39,744 nucleotides of DNA, from positions 1 through 39,744 of the forward strand of contig DGPL01000056.1 in NCBI GenBank assembly GCA_002390425.1, given 5' to 3'. Of the stretch, positions 17,462-26,076 are shown piece after piece. The position numbers and the translations under genes were made by a program. Source of the DNA: Kordiimonadaceae bacterium UBA4441. Its GTDB lineage: Bacteria > Pseudomonadota > Alphaproteobacteria > Sphingomonadales > Emcibacteraceae. The notes below the pieces were generated by a model. It was not told the DNA's origin, ran no database searches, and saw nothing but the letters and a program-made list of their open reading frames with translations. Position 1 is the stretch's first letter. Every line of letters starts with the position of its first letter.

Positions 17462-17749
17462 TTATCCGCGAAAGCCGAAGACATCGGCATAATTTTTAAG
17501 ACGTTTTTTACGAACGTGTGGCTCTTGGACGACATAATCAATATTATTTCGCTCAGCATATGCCACAGCATCCTCCTTGCTGTCAAAGGTTAATCGTATT
17601 TGTCCTTGCATATCAGCAGAACTTGTCCATCCCATTAACGGATCCAGTTCCCTTGATTGCTTCGGTGCATACTCAAAATGCCATTTTTTGCTGCGCTTCA
17701 TTCCTGATTGCATTGCATTTTTAGTGGGCTTGAAAATACGAGCTACCAT
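17462..17749 (-). CDS. NDUFS4-like complex I accessory subunit
   Basis: A 95-residue soluble protein of the ETC complex I subunit family (NDUFS4 type). It contains ARIFKPTKNAMQSG, KWHFEYAPKQSRELDPLMGWTSS and the C-terminal region with FDSKEDAVAYAERN and a basic RKKRLKNYADVFGF tail. Alphaproteobacterial complex I carries this subunit on the peripheral arm, which the mitochondrial enzyme retained. It stands apart from any nuo operon, 21 bases before the tRNA-Arg gene on the same strand, as is common for this gene. Confidence 0.9.
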   Translation of the reverse strand: MVARIFKPTKNAMQSGMKRSKKWHFEYAPKQSRELDPLMGWTSSADMQGQIRLTFDSKEDAVAYAERNNIDYVVQEPHVRKKRLKNYADVFGFRG

Positions 17750-17858
17750 TTATATTACCTTCATAGAAATAGTCTTAATGCCTTCTTTTACTCTACTATT
17801 AAGAAGAGGAAAAGAAGAAAATAATAGGAATATTATTTATTTTCAGAATTTTTAAATT

Positions 17859-18275
17859 TTAATCTAAGAAATTTGTTAAAGTTTGACCTTCAACCAAATC
17901 AGCAAGAGTATAATTATCAACGGTCGCTATAAATGATCCCAAAGCTTGCTCAACGATAGCGTTGAAACTAACTTTCTCATTTTGATCCGTGTTTTTGGCA
18001 TTTGAATTAATAAGAGCCAAATCATCTTCCGTATAACGAATTAACTCACCTATACTAATATCTTTCGGGTCTCTCGCTAAACGAAAACCACCATTTTTAC
18101 CGCGGATTGTTTCGAGGTAGTTGCCTTTTCCTAAATGATGAATAACTTTCATAAGATGATTGCTTGAAATACCATAAACTTCAGATACTTCGCGGATAGA
18201 CGCAAGTTCATTTTTTTTCAAAGCAGCATACGTTAGCACTCTAACGGAGTAATCAGTAAAGGATGTCAGTCGCAT
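17859..18275 (-). CDS. Rrf2-family regulator, NsrR-like but without cysteines
   Basis: A 138-residue winged-helix Rrf2 regulator. The N-terminus MRLTSFTDYSVRVLTYAAL, the recognition region YGISSNHLMKVIHHL, RGKNGGFRLA and the C-terminal DNYTLADLVEG match NsrR, the nitric-oxide sensor. Aligned without gaps to E. coli NsrR as I remember it, the three cluster cysteines C91, C96 and C102 are S91, T96 and V102, and there is no cysteine anywhere in the protein. D8, a cluster ligand in Streptomyces NsrR, is kept. It should therefore not bind an Fe-S cluster in the usual way and may sense something else or be constitutive. It is downstream of rlmN on the same strand, with its own 96-base upstream region. 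Confidence 0.88.
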   Translation of the reverse strand: MRLTSFTDYSVRVLTYAALKKNELASIREVSEVYGISSNHLMKVIHHLGKGNYLETIRGKNGGFRLARDPKDISIGELIRYTEDDLALINSNAKNTDQNEKVSFNAIVEQALGSFIATVDNYTLADLVEGQTLTNFLD

Positions 18276-18320
18276 ATGAAACCTGTGAAAACAGCCCCCT
18301 CAAGAAAGAATTTCACTTAA

Positions 18321-18335
18321 TAATGATACACATTA
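18321..18335. promoter_or_regulatory. Possible operator upstream of the Rrf2-family gene
   Basis: TAATGATACACATTA is an inverted repeat (TAATG, 5-base spacer, CATTA) 46 bases before the Rrf2 gene start, in an AT-rich stretch that would hold its promoter. Rrf2 regulators often autoregulate, but this site is short and does not match the known NsrR operator closely. Confidence 0.25.
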
Positions 18336-18371
18336 ACATAAATAAGTATATAGGGAAATGGTAATATATTA

Positions 18372-19523
18372 CTAGTGGGTCGTTTTTAATTTCTTACGGG
18401 CTTTTTCTGATTCAGACTTTAGCTGTCCACATGCGGCCAAGATATCTTCACCTCTTGTCGTCCTGATAGGTGCCGATATACCACGGCTAAAAATAAGATC
18501 AGAAAATTTTGCGACACGGGACTTACTTGGTCTTTCATAATTTGACCCCGGCCAAGGATTAAAAGGGATCAAGTTTACTTTAGCAGGGATTTTATAATCT
18601 TTTATGAGTTTAACTAAATTCAAAGCGTCTTCATCGCTGTCATTGACGTCTTTAAGTAAAATATATTCAAAGGTTATCTTACGGCTATTTTTAATACCCG
18701 CATAATTTTTACAAGCCGTCATCAATTCATCAATAGGGTACTTATTATTGATAGGCATGATTTTTGTCCGCGTTTCATCATTTACTGCATGCAAAGAAAT
18801 GGCAAGATTAACACCCATTTCTTCTCCGCAACGATAAATTTCTGGAACAACACCCGATGTTGAAAGTGTTATACGCCTTCGGGATAAATTTATACCATTA
18901 TCGTCCATAACAATATGCATCGCTTTTTTGACATTCTCAAAATTATATAATGGTTCCCCCATGCCCATTAAAACGATCGTCGAAACCAACCGCCCTTCTG
19001 AAGGGCTAGGCCATTCATTAAGATAATCCCGTGCCACAAGAAGCTGCATGACAATCTCAGTCGCGGTTAAGTTTCTTACCAAACGCTGTGTTCCTGTGTG
19101 ACAAAAAGTACAGGTTAACGTGCAACCAACTTGCGAAGAAACACATAACGTGCCCCGGTCTTCTTCAGGAATAAAGACTGTTTCAACTTCTTGTCCATCT
19201 GGAAATTTCATAAGCCATTTGCGTGTGCCGTCTGTAGAAATTAATGCTTCTGTAATTTCAGGGCGTCCAACGTCAAAATGCTGGTTTAATTTAGCGCGCA
19301 TGTCTTTTGAAATATTACTCATTTCATCAAATGATTTTGCACCACGAAAATATATCCAATGCCAAATTTGCTGTGCACGCATCCTACATTGTTTTTCAGG
19401 CACGCCTATCTCTTTAAGTTTTTCAGCAACTTCGGCATGGGAAAGCCCAATTAGACTTCTATTTTCATCAAAAGTATGACGCGGCGCCACTACTGGTTCT
19501 AGGCCTAATGGTAAAGTTTTCAT
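18372..19523 (-). CDS. rlmN: 23S rRNA A2503 / tRNA A37 C2-methyltransferase
   Basis: RlmN is a radical-SAM enzyme that methylates C2 of adenosine 2503 in 23S rRNA and A37 in some tRNAs. The 383-residue protein has the cluster motif C134-x3-C138-x2-C141 (CTLTCTFC), and C365 in RGEDILAACGQL, the cysteine that forms the methyl/protein crosslink. SAM-binding segments VLMGMGEPLYNFENV and RRITLSTSGVVPEI are present. Length is normal. It lies 50 bases downstream of the IalB-family gene, an arrangement I remember as common in alphaproteobacteria. Confidence 0.96.
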   Translation of the reverse strand: MKTLPLGLEPVVAPRHTFDENRSLIGLSHAEVAEKLKEIGVPEKQCRMRAQQIWHWIYFRGAKSFDEMSNISKDMRAKLNQHFDVGRPEITEALISTDGTRKWLMKFPDGQEVETVFIPEEDRGTLCVSSQVGCTLTCTFCHTGTQRLVRNLTATEIVMQLLVARDYLNEWPSPSEGRLVSTIVLMGMGEPLYNFENVKKAMHIVMDDNGINLSRRRITLSTSGVVPEIYRCGEEMGVNLAISLHAVNDETRTKIMPINNKYPIDELMTACKNYAGIKNSRKITFEYILLKDVNDSDEDALNLVKLIKDYKIPAKVNLIPFNPWPGSNYERPSKSRVAKFSDLIFSRGISAPIRTTRGEDILAACGQLKSESEKARKKLKTTH

Positions 19524-19573
19524 AAGATTGTTTTCTCAGTTTAGAAAGCGGCCTTCAAATACCGCTCACCATA

Positions 19574-20095
19574 TTAGCGACATGCGCTCGTTATAGCATT
19601 ATGTGCGGCAGTAAACCCAGCTAAAGAGAAACGGTAACTCGTTGCATTACCACGACCACTCTTGGCCGCTAACGTTATGCTGTTTCCACGCTTCATTGCT
19701 GCTACAATGGCCGCATCCTGTTTTGGGTCATATGCCCATGCGCCGTCTTCTTCGGTAAATAGATCTTCTTTACGTTGTCTATCAATTGAAACATTGACCG
19801 CAGAACCTCTTTGAAATTTATAGCCCGCAATAAAATTAAATTCATTTTTGATTTCACGGGCAGGTTTATGCGTGACAGTTATGAATGGATTACCATGACG
19901 TAGTGATTTTGGAGATTTATCTTTTGGAACAGAAATCATGTAACAAACCGTTTCACCTGCATCAGTGCTTAATTTAAATGCATCCCAATCACGATTGCTG
20001 CTGAGTAGCTGCCTACTGTCTGCTTTTGATACACTTGTCATTAATAACACAAATGAAATGGCAACTATTGACCATGACATAAACTTCTTCATCAA
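19574..20095 (-). CDS. Invasion-associated locus B (IalB)-family exported protein
   Basis: A 173-residue secreted protein. A signal peptide covers about residues 1-25 (cleavage near SKA-D). The mature region has the IalB layout: DWDAFKLSTDAGETVCYMISVPK, FITVTHKPA, then KRGNSITLAAKSGRGNATSYRFSLAGFTAAHNAI and a C-terminal cysteine. The name derives from Bartonella; in most alphaproteobacteria the role is unknown and no virulence function is implied. Two cysteines in the mature part (in TVCYM and TSACR) could form a disulfide. Confidence 0.88.
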   Translation of the reverse strand: MMKKFMSWSIVAISFVLLMTSVSKADSRQLLSSNRDWDAFKLSTDAGETVCYMISVPKDKSPKSLRHGNPFITVTHKPAREIKNEFNFIAGYKFQRGSAVNVSIDRQRKEDLFTEEDGAWAYDPKQDAAIVAAMKRGNSITLAAKSGRGNATSYRFSLAGFTAAHNAITSACR

Positions 20096-20335
20096 AAATC
20101 CTCTAATCTATCACTATTTGCAAATTCCCGTTGCTACTTGAAGCCACAGTTTACAATATAAATCAATTTTGTCAGAATTTTGATTATATTGTAACATTTG
20201 TCAACAGAATCTCTTCATATTTAATTATTTTACACTGTTTTTTTGGGTCATTTTCGGATTATGGTAGCCAACATAGAAATTTTAAGCTAATTATTAATTT
20301 GTTACATATGAAACTAATTTTAAAGGACTTGAATT

Positions 20336-21043
20336 ATGAGCAAAGTCTATTCGGATGCCAAAGACGCTCTTGATGGCATTTTATTTGATAACATGACCAT
20401 CATGGCTGGCGGTTTTGGCCTTTGTGGTATCCCAGAAAATCTTATTATCGCGTTACGTGATAGTGGGGTAAGTGGCATATCTGCAATTAGCAATAATGCT
20501 GGTGTTGATGACTTCGGATTAGGGCTGCTTTTACAAACCAGACAAATTAAAAAAATGGTTTCATCTTACGTTGGTGAGAACAAAGAATTTGAAAGACAAT
20601 ATCTTGCAGAAGAACTTGAATTAGAGTTTAACCCACAAGGTACTCTTGCGGAACGCATTCGCGCTGGTGGTGCAGGCATTCCAGGTTTTTACACAAAAAC
20701 GGGCGTCGGGACATTAGTCGCTGAAGGAAAAGAACACAAAGATTTTGACGGTGAAACTTACATTATGGAAACCGGACTAACTGCAGATGTATCAATCGTA
20801 AAAGCTTGGAAAGGCGATAAAGAAGGCAACCTGATTTTTCGAAAGACAGCAAGAAACTTTAATCCAATGATGGCAACTGCGGGAAAAGTAACTGTCGCAG
20901 AAGTTGAAGAATTGGTCGAAACGGGCGAGCTCGATCCTGATCAAATTCACACCATGGGGATATTTGTTCAACGTATCATCATTTCTAAAGGGTTAGAAAA
21001 AAGAATTGAACAGCTCACAACACGTCAAAGAGAAGGAGCATAA
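20336..21043 (+). CDS. scoA: 3-oxoacid CoA-transferase, subunit A
   Basis: The alpha subunit (235 residues) of a two-subunit CoA-transferase that moves CoA from succinyl-CoA to acetoacetate or another 3-oxoacid. It has the CoA-binding motif GGFGLCGIPENLI near the N-terminus and the family segments ISNNAGVDDFGLGLLL, GTLAERIRAGGAGIPGFYT and KTARNFNPMMATAG. AAAGGA precedes the ATG. subunit B starts one base after its stop. The 240-base region between it and the divergent IalB gene contains only AT-rich sequence and no other gene that I can support. Confidence 0.94.
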   Translation: MSKVYSDAKDALDGILFDNMTIMAGGFGLCGIPENLIIALRDSGVSGISAISNNAGVDDFGLGLLLQTRQIKKMVSSYVGENKEFERQYLAEELELEFNPQGTLAERIRAGGAGIPGFYTKTGVGTLVAEGKEHKDFDGETYIMETGLTADVSIVKAWKGDKEGNLIFRKTARNFNPMMATAGKVTVAEVEELVETGELDPDQIHTMGIFVQRIIISKGLEKRIEQLTTRQREGA

Positions 21044-21044
21044 T

Positions 21045-21686
21045 ATGGCCTGGACAAGAGAAGATATGGCGAGACGCGCTGCAAAAGAGCTCGTTAATGG
21101 ATATTATGTGAACCTTGGAATAGGTATCCCGACGCTCGTTGCAAACTTTATCCCTGATGGCGTCGATGTAACACTGCAAAGTGAAAACGGCATGCTCGGC
21201 ATGGGCCCCTTCCCTTATGAAGGCGAAGCAGACCCTGATTTAATAAATGCAGGCAAACAAACGATCACAGAACTTAATCGAACAAGTTATTTTTCGTCTT
21301 CTGATAGCTTTGGCATGATACGTGGGGGTCATATTGATTTAAGCATATTAGGCGCAATGCAAGTATCCGAGGAAGGTGATCTTGCAAATTGGATGATCCC
21401 GGGCAAAATGGTCAAAGGTATGGGCGGTGCGATGGACTTGGTTGCTGGCGTAAAAAAAGTTGTCGTTATTATGGATCATAATGCAAGAGACGGAAGCGCC
21501 AAATTTATTAAAAAATGTACTCTTCCTCTCACAGGAGTGCGTGTTGTGGATATGATTATCTCTGATGTTGGGGTCTTTTTAATTAATGATGATGGCGCAA
21601 CTCTGATTGAACTTGCACCAGGTATTTCCATCGACGATGCGCGCTCAAGAACAGAAGCCGAATTTAATGTCACGAAAAATTTGTGA
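21045..21686 (+). CDS. scoB: 3-oxoacid CoA-transferase, subunit B
   Basis: The beta subunit (213 residues) with the catalytic glutamate E47 in LQSENGMLGMG, which forms the enzyme-CoA thioester, followed by GKQTITELNRTSYFSSSDSF and the MKGMGGAMDLV-like segment. The start at 21045 (MAWTREDMARRAAKELV) is chosen because AGAAGGAG lies just upstream and because the longer frame overlaps subunit A. The pair supports ketone-body or short-chain acid use. Confidence 0.94.
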   Translation: MAWTREDMARRAAKELVNGYYVNLGIGIPTLVANFIPDGVDVTLQSENGMLGMGPFPYEGEADPDLINAGKQTITELNRTSYFSSSDSFGMIRGGHIDLSILGAMQVSEEGDLANWMIPGKMVKGMGGAMDLVAGVKKVVVIMDHNARDGSAKFIKKCTLPLTGVRVVDMIISDVGVFLINDDGATLIELAPGISIDDARSRTEAEFNVTKNL

Positions 21687-21775
21687 TAAATGTCATGCCA
21701 TTATGTTATAAAATACACTATAAGAAATGTTTGATTCTCTAATAGTATAATAAAATTAAAGAGACACTTGATTAA

Positions 21776-22735
21776 ATGCGTAATTTAAAACAATTCATTT
21801 TTTCCTTTCTGGGAACGATAGCGTTAACGCTTAGCCCCTTGTCAGCGACTGAGTATAAATTTGCGGATATTGAAACCGGCATAAAAATTCTTTCTGATGA
21901 TGATGAATTTTTAACTGCAATGAATCCTATCGAAATAGCGTTGCGTGTAGGTTCGCCCACCGCCGATAAAACTATCGAAGATTTAAAAGCACACTATGCA
22001 GCCAATGTAATTGAATGGCCTGAGGCTGAAAAAGCGCTCATGAAAGCCTTGCTCGTGACACATAAGAAGAAGCTGGCTAAAATTGAACATTTATTACCGG
22101 AAACAGTTTATTTTATTAAAGTAACTAACGAGGTTGAAAGTGGAATATCCCACACGCGCGGCAATGCATTCGTCTCGCCACAAAGACGTTCTTCCATTTC
22201 AACAAAGCTATTTTTCCATCAGATATTTCACATTATGTCTAGGCATAGTCGCATAAAAAGAGCGAGCCTATATAACATTATCAACTTCCGCCCTTGTTAT
22301 TTTCAACCCACCAAAGACGTTGAGCAATATAGTGTGAAAAATCCAGAGGCACCCTTTACAGAATTTTTCGTTCCTGTCGAAATTGAAGATCGTGATACTT
22401 ACGTTATGACTTATCTTCACACAAAACATGATGGGTTTGACCCAACAATAAAAGGCGGTTTCGATGGTCATATCACAGGAGATTTAATTGAAGTCACTGT
22501 TAATGATGGTATTTGCAAGCCGGTGATAAAGGCAGATGGGAAACCTAGTATTTATAAGCATGAAGAAGTACCAAGTTTCTATGATCAGGTAGGGCGAAAT
22601 ACAAACTTTGACATTCACCCTGAAGAAATTATCGCAGATAATTTTGCATTCCTTATGATGGGAAAGAAAGATTTAATCAATCCGGATATTCCTGAAGATA
22701 TCGAAGAATGGCTCGACGTCGAAATAGAGAATTAA
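21776..22735 (+). CDS. Exported metallopeptidase-like protein with HQxxH in place of HExxH
   Basis: A 319-residue protein with a signal peptide (about residues 1-24, cleaved near LSA-T). FFHQIFHIMSRHS (from residue 146) has the layout of the zinc motif in uncharacterised gluzincin-like proteins, which I remember with HELFH. Here H148 and H152 are kept but the catalytic glutamate is Q149. A third-ligand motif HPEEIIADNFA at 281-291 is intact. Zinc binding is therefore possible while peptidase activity is doubtful. It follows the CoA-transferase genes by 89 bases and shares a strand with the DMT transporter pair downstream. Function unknown. Confidence 0.7.
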   Translation: MRNLKQFIFSFLGTIALTLSPLSATEYKFADIETGIKILSDDDEFLTAMNPIEIALRVGSPTADKTIEDLKAHYAANVIEWPEAEKALMKALLVTHKKKLAKIEHLLPETVYFIKVTNEVESGISHTRGNAFVSPQRRSSISTKLFFHQIFHIMSRHSRIKRASLYNIINFRPCYFQPTKDVEQYSVKNPEAPFTEFFVPVEIEDRDTYVMTYLHTKHDGFDPTIKGGFDGHITGDLIEVTVNDGICKPVIKADGKPSIYKHEEVPSFYDQVGRNTNFDIHPEEIIADNFAFLMMGKKDLINPDIPEDIEEWLDVEIEN

Positions 22736-22786
22736 GGAAATAATCTGACAGGGCCTAATAATAAGCTAGAACTCATTAAAGGCCCA

Positions 22787-23629
22787 TTGTTTATGTTATT
22801 AAGCTGTGTGCTTTTTTCTATTATGGGGGGATTAATACGCTATCTTTCTATTAATGATATTCACCCTTTTATGACTGCCTTTATAAGGACTTTCTTTGCG
22901 ATTTTATTTTTAATCCCTACCTTTTCCAAGGTTGGCTTTAAAGGTCTTAAAACAGAACGATTAGGGCTTCATTTTTTTCGTGGCGTCATTTCAGCTTTTG
23001 CTGTTATTGCATCCTTTTATGCAGTAAGCGTCATCCCACTGGCAGTTTCGACATCTTATAGTCTTGCTGCCCCTATTTTTGCAACTATTCTCGCAGCAAT
23101 TTTTTTAAAAGAAAGAATAAGGCTGCCCCGGATCACAGCTGTTATCGTTGGGTTTATTGGCGTATTAATATTATTAAGGCCAGGATCCGTTCCTTTTAAT
23201 AGTGGTGTAGCCGCCGCGCTCATCAGTGCTTTTACAGTAGCCTTTGCAATCATTTGTATTCGTTCTTTAAGTCAAACAGATAAACCAAACATTGTTGCCA
23301 TTTATTCTTTGTTATTTACTTTTCCCATTTCATTTGTAGTTGCACTGACTGAATGGACTATTCCAAAACCGGAACTTTGGTGGGCCGTGATTATGGTAGG
23401 ATTATGTGCGGCACTCGCACAATATTCAATTTCAAAGGCATTCAGCCAATCTGAGGCCACTGCTATTTTACCTATCGATTTTACAAGATTAATTTTTGCC
23501 GCTTTTATAGGATATTTCTTCTATTCAGAAGTTCCTGACTTTTATACTTTCCTAGGGGCATCAGTCATTCTTGCTAGTGCTGTTTATGCTGCCCACCGGG
23601 AAGCAGTTCGTAAACGCAACTGCCTTTAA
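22787..23629 (+). CDS. DMT/EamA-family transporter, first of a tandem pair
   Basis: A ten-helix drug/metabolite transporter of at least 280 residues with two EamA repeats (for example SYSLAAPIFATILAAIFLKE and DFTRLIFAAFIGYFFYSE). The start is uncertain: TTG 22787 is given, but a CTG at 22745 lies in frame six bases after AAGGA and would add 14 residues that align with the N-terminus of the paralogue at 23712; ATG 22793 is a third option. Closely similar in design to the next gene, suggesting duplication. Substrate unknown; relatives export amino acids or import SAM. Confidence 0.82.
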   Translation: MFMLLSCVLFSIMGGLIRYLSINDIHPFMTAFIRTFFAILFLIPTFSKVGFKGLKTERLGLHFFRGVISAFAVIASFYAVSVIPLAVSTSYSLAAPIFATILAAIFLKERIRLPRITAVIVGFIGVLILLRPGSVPFNSGVAAALISAFTVAFAIICIRSLSQTDKPNIVAIYSLLFTFPISFVVALTEWTIPKPELWWAVIMVGLCAALAQYSISKAFSQSEATAILPIDFTRLIFAAFIGYFFYSEVPDFYTFLGASVILASAVYAAHREAVRKRNCL

Positions 23630-23711
23630 AGCATTCATATGCCAATTCTTTACTTGTTTCTAAAATAAGCGTATTACTTTCTAATCATAGACAGCCATAA
23701 AGACAAACCCC

Positions 23712-24614
23712 ATGAAACCCAATCTTGTTAGACCCTCCAATAACCTAAAGGGTATTATGTTTATGTTATTAACTTGCTTGGTGGTCACAACGAGCGCCAC
23801 CCTAATTAAAAAATTAGGCCAAGAATTAAACACCTTTCAAGTTGTTATGTTGCGCTGCACATTTACAACACTGATCACGTTGATTTTTAATTGGCATCTT
23901 GGAAAAACATTATTTTTTACCAATAGACCAAAAATGATGTTCTATCGTTCTGGTTTAACATTTATTGTTGTTGTCGCTAATTTTTACGCCGTCTCAAATT
24001 TACCGTTAATTGAGGTGACGGCTCTTCAATTCTCCAAACCACTTTTTCTCATTATCCTTGCCGCCTTCTTTATCGGTGAAAGAATTAGAATATATAGAAC
24101 AACTGCTACAATAGTCGGGTTCATCGGTATTTTAATCATTCTTCACCCTTGGGATAATACAATTTCAAGTACATTAAAACTCGCACATGGGGCCACTTTA
24201 TTAGCCGCTTTATCAATGTCTGCACTTGCAATTATATCGCGGATAATGACCAAGGATCATAATGCAACAACATTGGTTTTTTATGCCAACATTGGGACGG
24301 TTTTTCTATGTTTTATACCCGCAATTTATTATTGGGATACCCCAAGTATCACACAGCTTTTATTTATAGCGGGACTTGGCGTTACAACATTCTGTGCACA
24401 ATATTGCATGATTAGCGCCTATAAACATGCAGAAGTAACCGTCGTTACGCCCTTTGAGTATTTCCGTATCATTTTTGCAGCGCTCGCAGGATACTTTATT
24501 TTTTCCGAAATTCCAGATAATTGGACCATATGGGGCGGCGCACTCATATGTGCCTCAACGTTGTTCATTGCATATCGAGAAGCGTATAAATCAAAACAAG
24601 AAGTAAAAAAATGA
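23712..24614 (+). CDS. DMT/EamA-family transporter, second of a tandem pair
   Basis: A 300-residue ten-helix transporter with two EamA repeats. It shares with the preceding gene the N-terminal order NNLKGIMFMLL, the helix ATIVGFIGILIIL in the first half, the helix EYFRIIFAALAGYFIFSEIPD in the second half, and the end AYREAYKSK. The two probably arose by tandem duplication and then diverged. Substrate unknown. Confidence 0.86.
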   Translation: MKPNLVRPSNNLKGIMFMLLTCLVVTTSATLIKKLGQELNTFQVVMLRCTFTTLITLIFNWHLGKTLFFTNRPKMMFYRSGLTFIVVVANFYAVSNLPLIEVTALQFSKPLFLIILAAFFIGERIRIYRTTATIVGFIGILIILHPWDNTISSTLKLAHGATLLAALSMSALAIISRIMTKDHNATTLVFYANIGTVFLCFIPAIYYWDTPSITQLLFIAGLGVTTFCAQYCMISAYKHAEVTVVTPFEYFRIIFAALAGYFIFSEIPDNWTIWGGALICASTLFIAYREAYKSKQEVKK

Positions 24615-24706
24615 TATATTTAGAAATAATCATTGCCACAAAGGGTCAATTGTTTTTAAATGTAGCCGAGTTAGTTAAGAAAATTAGAGTATTGGGAAAT
24701 AAGTAA

Positions 24707-25198
24707 ATGGTTAAGGTTCTTTTTGTCTGCTTGGGCAATATTTGTAGATCACCAACAGCAGAAGGCGTGTTTCGTTTTCATGCGAACAACGCTGGTATCA
24801 AAGACGGCTTTACACAAAATATGTATATTGATTCTGCGGGCACAGCCGGATTTCATATGGCTGCGCCCCCTGATAAACGTGCTCAACTAACAGCACTTAA
24901 ATTTGGTGTTGATATAGGTGAGTTGCAAGCGCGAAAAGTAGCCCCACAAGATTATAACGATTTTGATTATATTCTCGCCATGGATGAAGATAACATGTCA
25001 AAAATGCTGCAAAATTGCCCTACTGAACATCAGCATAAAATTCATTTATTTATGACATTTTCCGAAACAAGCCCTGGAATTACTGAAGTACCCGACCCTT
25101 ATTATGGTGATAAAGAAGATTTTGATAAAGCGTATGATTTCATAGATCGTGCTGCACAAGGCTTCTTGAAGCACTTACAAAAAAATCATTCTTTATAA
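24707..25198 (+). CDS. Low-molecular-weight protein tyrosine phosphatase
   Basis: A 163-residue LMW phosphatase. The P-loop C8-LGNIC-R14-S carries the nucleophile C8 and the phosphate-binding arginine R14, with the second conserved cysteine C13. The general acid lies in the DPYYGD motif (VPDPYYGDKEDFD). Length and motifs are normal, so it should be active. Arsenate reductases share the fold, but the DPYYG motif favours a phosphatase. It is a single gene between the transporter pair and the Bax-inhibitor gene. Confidence 0.93.
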   Translation: MVKVLFVCLGNICRSPTAEGVFRFHANNAGIKDGFTQNMYIDSAGTAGFHMAAPPDKRAQLTALKFGVDIGELQARKVAPQDYNDFDYILAMDEDNMSKMLQNCPTEHQHKIHLFMTFSETSPGITEVPDPYYGDKEDFDKAYDFIDRAAQGFLKHLQKNHSL

Positions 25199-25239
25199 GA
25201 AAAATACAATTTTTATATAAAAGAAAAGCGCGATAACCC

Positions 25240-25270
25240 CTTGAATATTTTGGCTTCCGTGCCAATATAT
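25240..25270 (+). promoter_or_regulatory. Candidate RpoH-type promoter for the Bax-inhibitor-1 gene
   Basis: CCCCTTGAA ends at 25245 and is a close match to the heat-shock -35 element; CCAATATAT at 25262-25270 would be the -10 element. CTTG (25240-25243) is followed by exactly 18 bases before CC, the same layout as upstream of hslV. The ATG at 25319 is 49 bases downstream. E. coli YccA, a homologue, interacts with the heat-shock protease FtsH, which makes this control plausible. Confidence 0.4.
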
Positions 25271-25318
25271 GATATAACTGGTTATTCGGATTTAAACCAA
25301 TTGAAAGGAATTTTATAA

Positions 25319-26056
25319 ATGGTTGATCAAAACCCATATTATTCAGCTTCAGGCTCACGCAGTGCTGCCGAAATTGATGAGGGTCTTCGTGCCTACATGC
25401 TGACGGTTTATAACTACATGGCATCTGCACTCGCACTTACTGGTCTTGCGGCTTATGTAACAGCCAATACACCTGCGATTTTACAACTACTTTATACTGT
25501 GCAAGGAAACATGATTGCACCAACAATGCTTGGTTATGTCGCAATGTTTTCTCCACTCGCTTTTGTATTAGCGCTCAATTTCGGCATTAATAGAATGCAG
25601 GCTTCAACCGTTCAGATGGTATTCTGGGCTTTTGCAGTAGTTATGGGCTTATCATTATCTAGTATATTACTTACGTATACTGGAGCAAGTGTCGCCAAGA
25701 CGTTTTTTGTTACGGCAGCCGCTTTTGGTTCTTTAAGTCTTTATGGTTACACGACGAAAAAGAATTTAACAGGCATGGGTAGTTTCCTTATCATGGGATT
25801 ATTCGGATTAATCATTGCTTCAATTGTTAATATGTTTATGCAATCTGGTGCAATGGATTTTATCATTTCTGTGGTAGGCGTTCTAATATTTGCCGGTTTA
25901 ACAGCTTATGACACGCAACGAATTAAATTAATGTATTTGGAAAGCGATCATAGTGAAACGGCTTCGAAAAAAGCCGTCATGGGAGCTCTGAGCCTTTACT
26001 TAGATTTCATCAATATGTTCTTATTCCTGCTACGTTTCATGGGTAACCGCGAATAA
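25319..26056 (+). CDS. Bax inhibitor-1/YccA-family membrane protein
   Basis: A 245-residue protein with about seven membrane helices. The N-terminal cytoplasmic part reads DEGLRAYMLTVYNYMASALALTG, and later come GLSLSSILLTYTGASVAKTFFVTA, ASIVNMFMQS and the C-terminal LSLYLDFINMFLFLLRFMGNRE that defines the family. Members are linked to FtsH regulation or act as pH-dependent calcium leak channels. AAAGGA precedes the ATG and an intrinsic terminator follows. Confidence 0.93.
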   Translation: MVDQNPYYSASGSRSAAEIDEGLRAYMLTVYNYMASALALTGLAAYVTANTPAILQLLYTVQGNMIAPTMLGYVAMFSPLAFVLALNFGINRMQASTVQMVFWAFAVVMGLSLSSILLTYTGASVAKTFFVTAAAFGSLSLYGYTTKKNLTGMGSFLIMGLFGLIIASIVNMFMQSGAMDFIISVVGVLIFAGLTAYDTQRIKLMYLESDHSETASKKAVMGALSLYLDFINMFLFLLRFMGNRE

Positions 26057-26076
26057 AACATTTTGAATTAATTTTT

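Noticed and set aside
17859..18275. Assignment of the Rrf2 gene as IscR
   Set aside because: The start SFTDYSVRVL and the C-terminal YTLADLV match NsrR, and there is no isc/suf cluster nearby.
20131..20373. 80-residue open frame upstream of scoA
   Set aside because: It overlaps the scoA start, lies in AT-rich divergent control sequence, has no ribosome site and reads as translated spacer.
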